41,352 nucleotides of DNA, from assembly GCF_020181035.1 (NCBI RefSeq), contig NZ_JAIQYY010000041.1:1-41352 (forward strand). Reading direction: 5' to 3'. Each line of letters starts with the position of its first letter. Position 1 is the first letter of the stretch. The position numbers and the translations under genes are program-made. A model generated the notes under the pieces. It ran no database searches, was not told where the DNA came from, and saw only the letters and a program-made list of their open reading frames with translations. The stretch is from Streptomyces sp. CoH27 (GTDB lineage: Bacteria; Actinomycetota; Actinomycetes; Streptomycetales; Streptomycetaceae). Of this stretch, positions 40,413-41,352 are shown one piece after another.

Positions 40413-41352
40413 TCAGCCGGTGTGTACGCGAGGGCGTCGGGCGCGGTTCGGTTCCGCCTCGCGCAGGACCTCGCGGGTGACCGGGGCGACCTCGCCCTGG
40501 CCGAAGAGGAAGAAGCGCAGGAAGTTGGCGAAGGGGCCGCCCTCGGTCCATTCGAAGTAGATGTGCGGGGTGCAGCCTGTCATGTCGCGGGCGTGCAGGA
40601 GGAGGGCCGCCAGGGCGTTGGAGATGGAGGCGGACTCCAGGGTCAGCACCCGGTAGCGGTCGTGCAGCACCTCGCCGCGCACGGTGAGGCCGGCCTCGAA
40701 CTCGGAGGGGTCGGTGACGGTGACCTCGACGAAGACGAAGTCATCCTGCTCGGGCATGTCGTTGTCGGCGCGGATCTGCTCGATCTTGTCCCGGTACTGG
40801 GCCTTGTCGCGGTGGCCGGGCTCGTTGGCGATGAACCGCATCTTGCGGCTGGCCATGTCCCGGATGAATCGTTCCGCCAGCGGATCGAACTCCACGCTGG
40901 TCACGCGCAGTTCGAAGGCGCGAGCCAGCCGGGACAGCAGCGAGACGAGGATGATGCCGGCGATGAAGCAGGCACCGATCTTCACACCGTCCGGGCGTTC
41001 GATGACGTTCACGACGGTCGTGTAGAGGAATACCGCGGAGATCACGCCGAAGCCGATGACCCACTTGCGCTGCCCGGCCTTGCGCGCGGCGATGGTCACC
41101 GCGATCGCCGCGGAGCTGATGAGCACCAGCACGCCGGTGGCGTAGGCGCCGCCCTGCGCGTCGACGTTGGCGTCGAAGAGCCAGGTGACCAGGAAGGCGA
41201 CGAGCGTGAAGACGATGACCATCGGGCGCACCGCGCGGGCCCAGTGCGGGGCCATGCCGTAGCGGGGCAGATAACGCGGCATCAGGTTCAGCAGACCGGC
41301 CATGGCGGAGGCGCCGGCGAACCACAGGATGGCGATGGTCGAGATGTCGTAG
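40413..41352 (-). CDS. APC-type permease, C-terminal part (cut by window edge)
   Basis: The frame is open to the window edge at 41352, so only the last 313 or so residues are visible. They begin YDISTIAILWFAGASAMAGL, then LNLMPRYLPRYGMAPHWARA, followed by about five hydrophobic helices. A cytoplasmic domain follows with RFIANEPGHRDKAQYRDKI, FVFVEVTVTDPSEFEAGL and HIYFEWTEGGPFANFLRFFL, ending in a basic tail. It is annotated in many Streptomyces as an amino-acid or APC permease; substrate is unknown. The ATG at 41303 is internal and not the start. The location next to kup suggests, but does not prove, a role in ion transport. Confidence 0.8.
   Translation of the reverse strand, partial: YDISTIAILWFAGASAMAGLLNLMPRYLPRYGMAPHWARAVRPMVIVFTLVAFLVTWLFDANVDAQGGAYATGVLVLISSAAIAVTIAARKAGQRKWVIGFGVISAVFLYTTVVNVIERPDGVKIGACFIAGIILVSLLSRLARAFELRVTSVEFDPLAERFIRDMASRKMRFIANEPGHRDKAQYRDKIEQIRADNDMPEQDDFVFVEVTVTDPSEFEAGLTVRGEVLHDRYRVLTLESASISNALAALLLHARDMTGCTPHIYFEWTEGGPFANFLRFFLFGQGEVAPVTREVLREAEPNRARRPRVHTG

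Noticed and set aside
1..41352. CRISPR arrays, tRNA or rRNA genes, or a biosynthetic gene cluster
   Set aside because: No regularly spaced repeats with unique spacers, no tRNA-like cloverleaf with CCA context, and no PKS, NRPS or terpene genes were seen.

Overview
The window is high-GC DNA with GTG/TTG starts, GGAGG-type ribosome sites, 4-bp stop/start overlaps and a gene order (sepH, ferrochelatase, inositol phosphatase, cutRS, DUF4193, DUF3093, dut, DUF3710, kdpDE, OB-fold, DUF3159, two TrkA proteins, a KimA-like permease, a TrmA-family methyltransferase) that I recognise from the conserved core of Streptomyces chromosomes. No rRNA, tRNA or CRISPR array was seen.

Left end, about 1-6630: an accessory segment. 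It holds a beheaded IS1380-type transposase, two diverged copies of what looks like the same IS end flanking an orphan gene, a minus-strand pair of unknown genes (one with a probable CTG start and a rare TTA codon), a large HTH plus NB-ARC type STAND ATPase, and decayed gene pieces. It ends abruptly inside the thymidine kinase gene, which has lost its N-terminus and P-loop. I read this as an insertion or rearrangement that killed tdk.

Core, about 6632-31650: VOC-fold protein, two-domain sulfurtransferase, the cell-division protein SepH, a membrane protein whose tail overlaps a convergent FAD-linked lactone oxidase gene, an MFS exporter with a candidate operator, haem synthesis (coproporphyrin ferrochelatase), inositol phosphatase, and the CutRS two-component system with an 11-bp tandem repeat upstream of cutR that suits an OmpR-type regulator. 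A compact block of conserved actinobacterial genes follows up to dut and DUF3710.

From about 23 kb to the right end there are many genes tied to potassium: KdpD/KdpE without kdpFABC nearby, two TrkA-type NAD-binding regulators, a KimA-like permease, Kup, and the C-terminal part of another large APC-type permease that runs off the window. Set within this stretch are a divergent hemicellulase pair (secreted GH10 xylanase and GH62 arabinofuranosidase), with palindromes of the actinomycete xylanase type about 30 bp upstream of each predicted promoter, and a TrmA-family RNA methyltransferase. The GH62 enzyme carries only one of the three subdomains of a CBM13 lectin fold.

I did not find a clearly new multi-gene system. 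The most promising points are the STAND ATPase in the accessory segment, the truncated tdk at the island edge, the CutR-box candidate, the paired hemicellulase operators, the mutually exclusive hairpins upstream of the TrkA pair, and several small or non-canonical genes.
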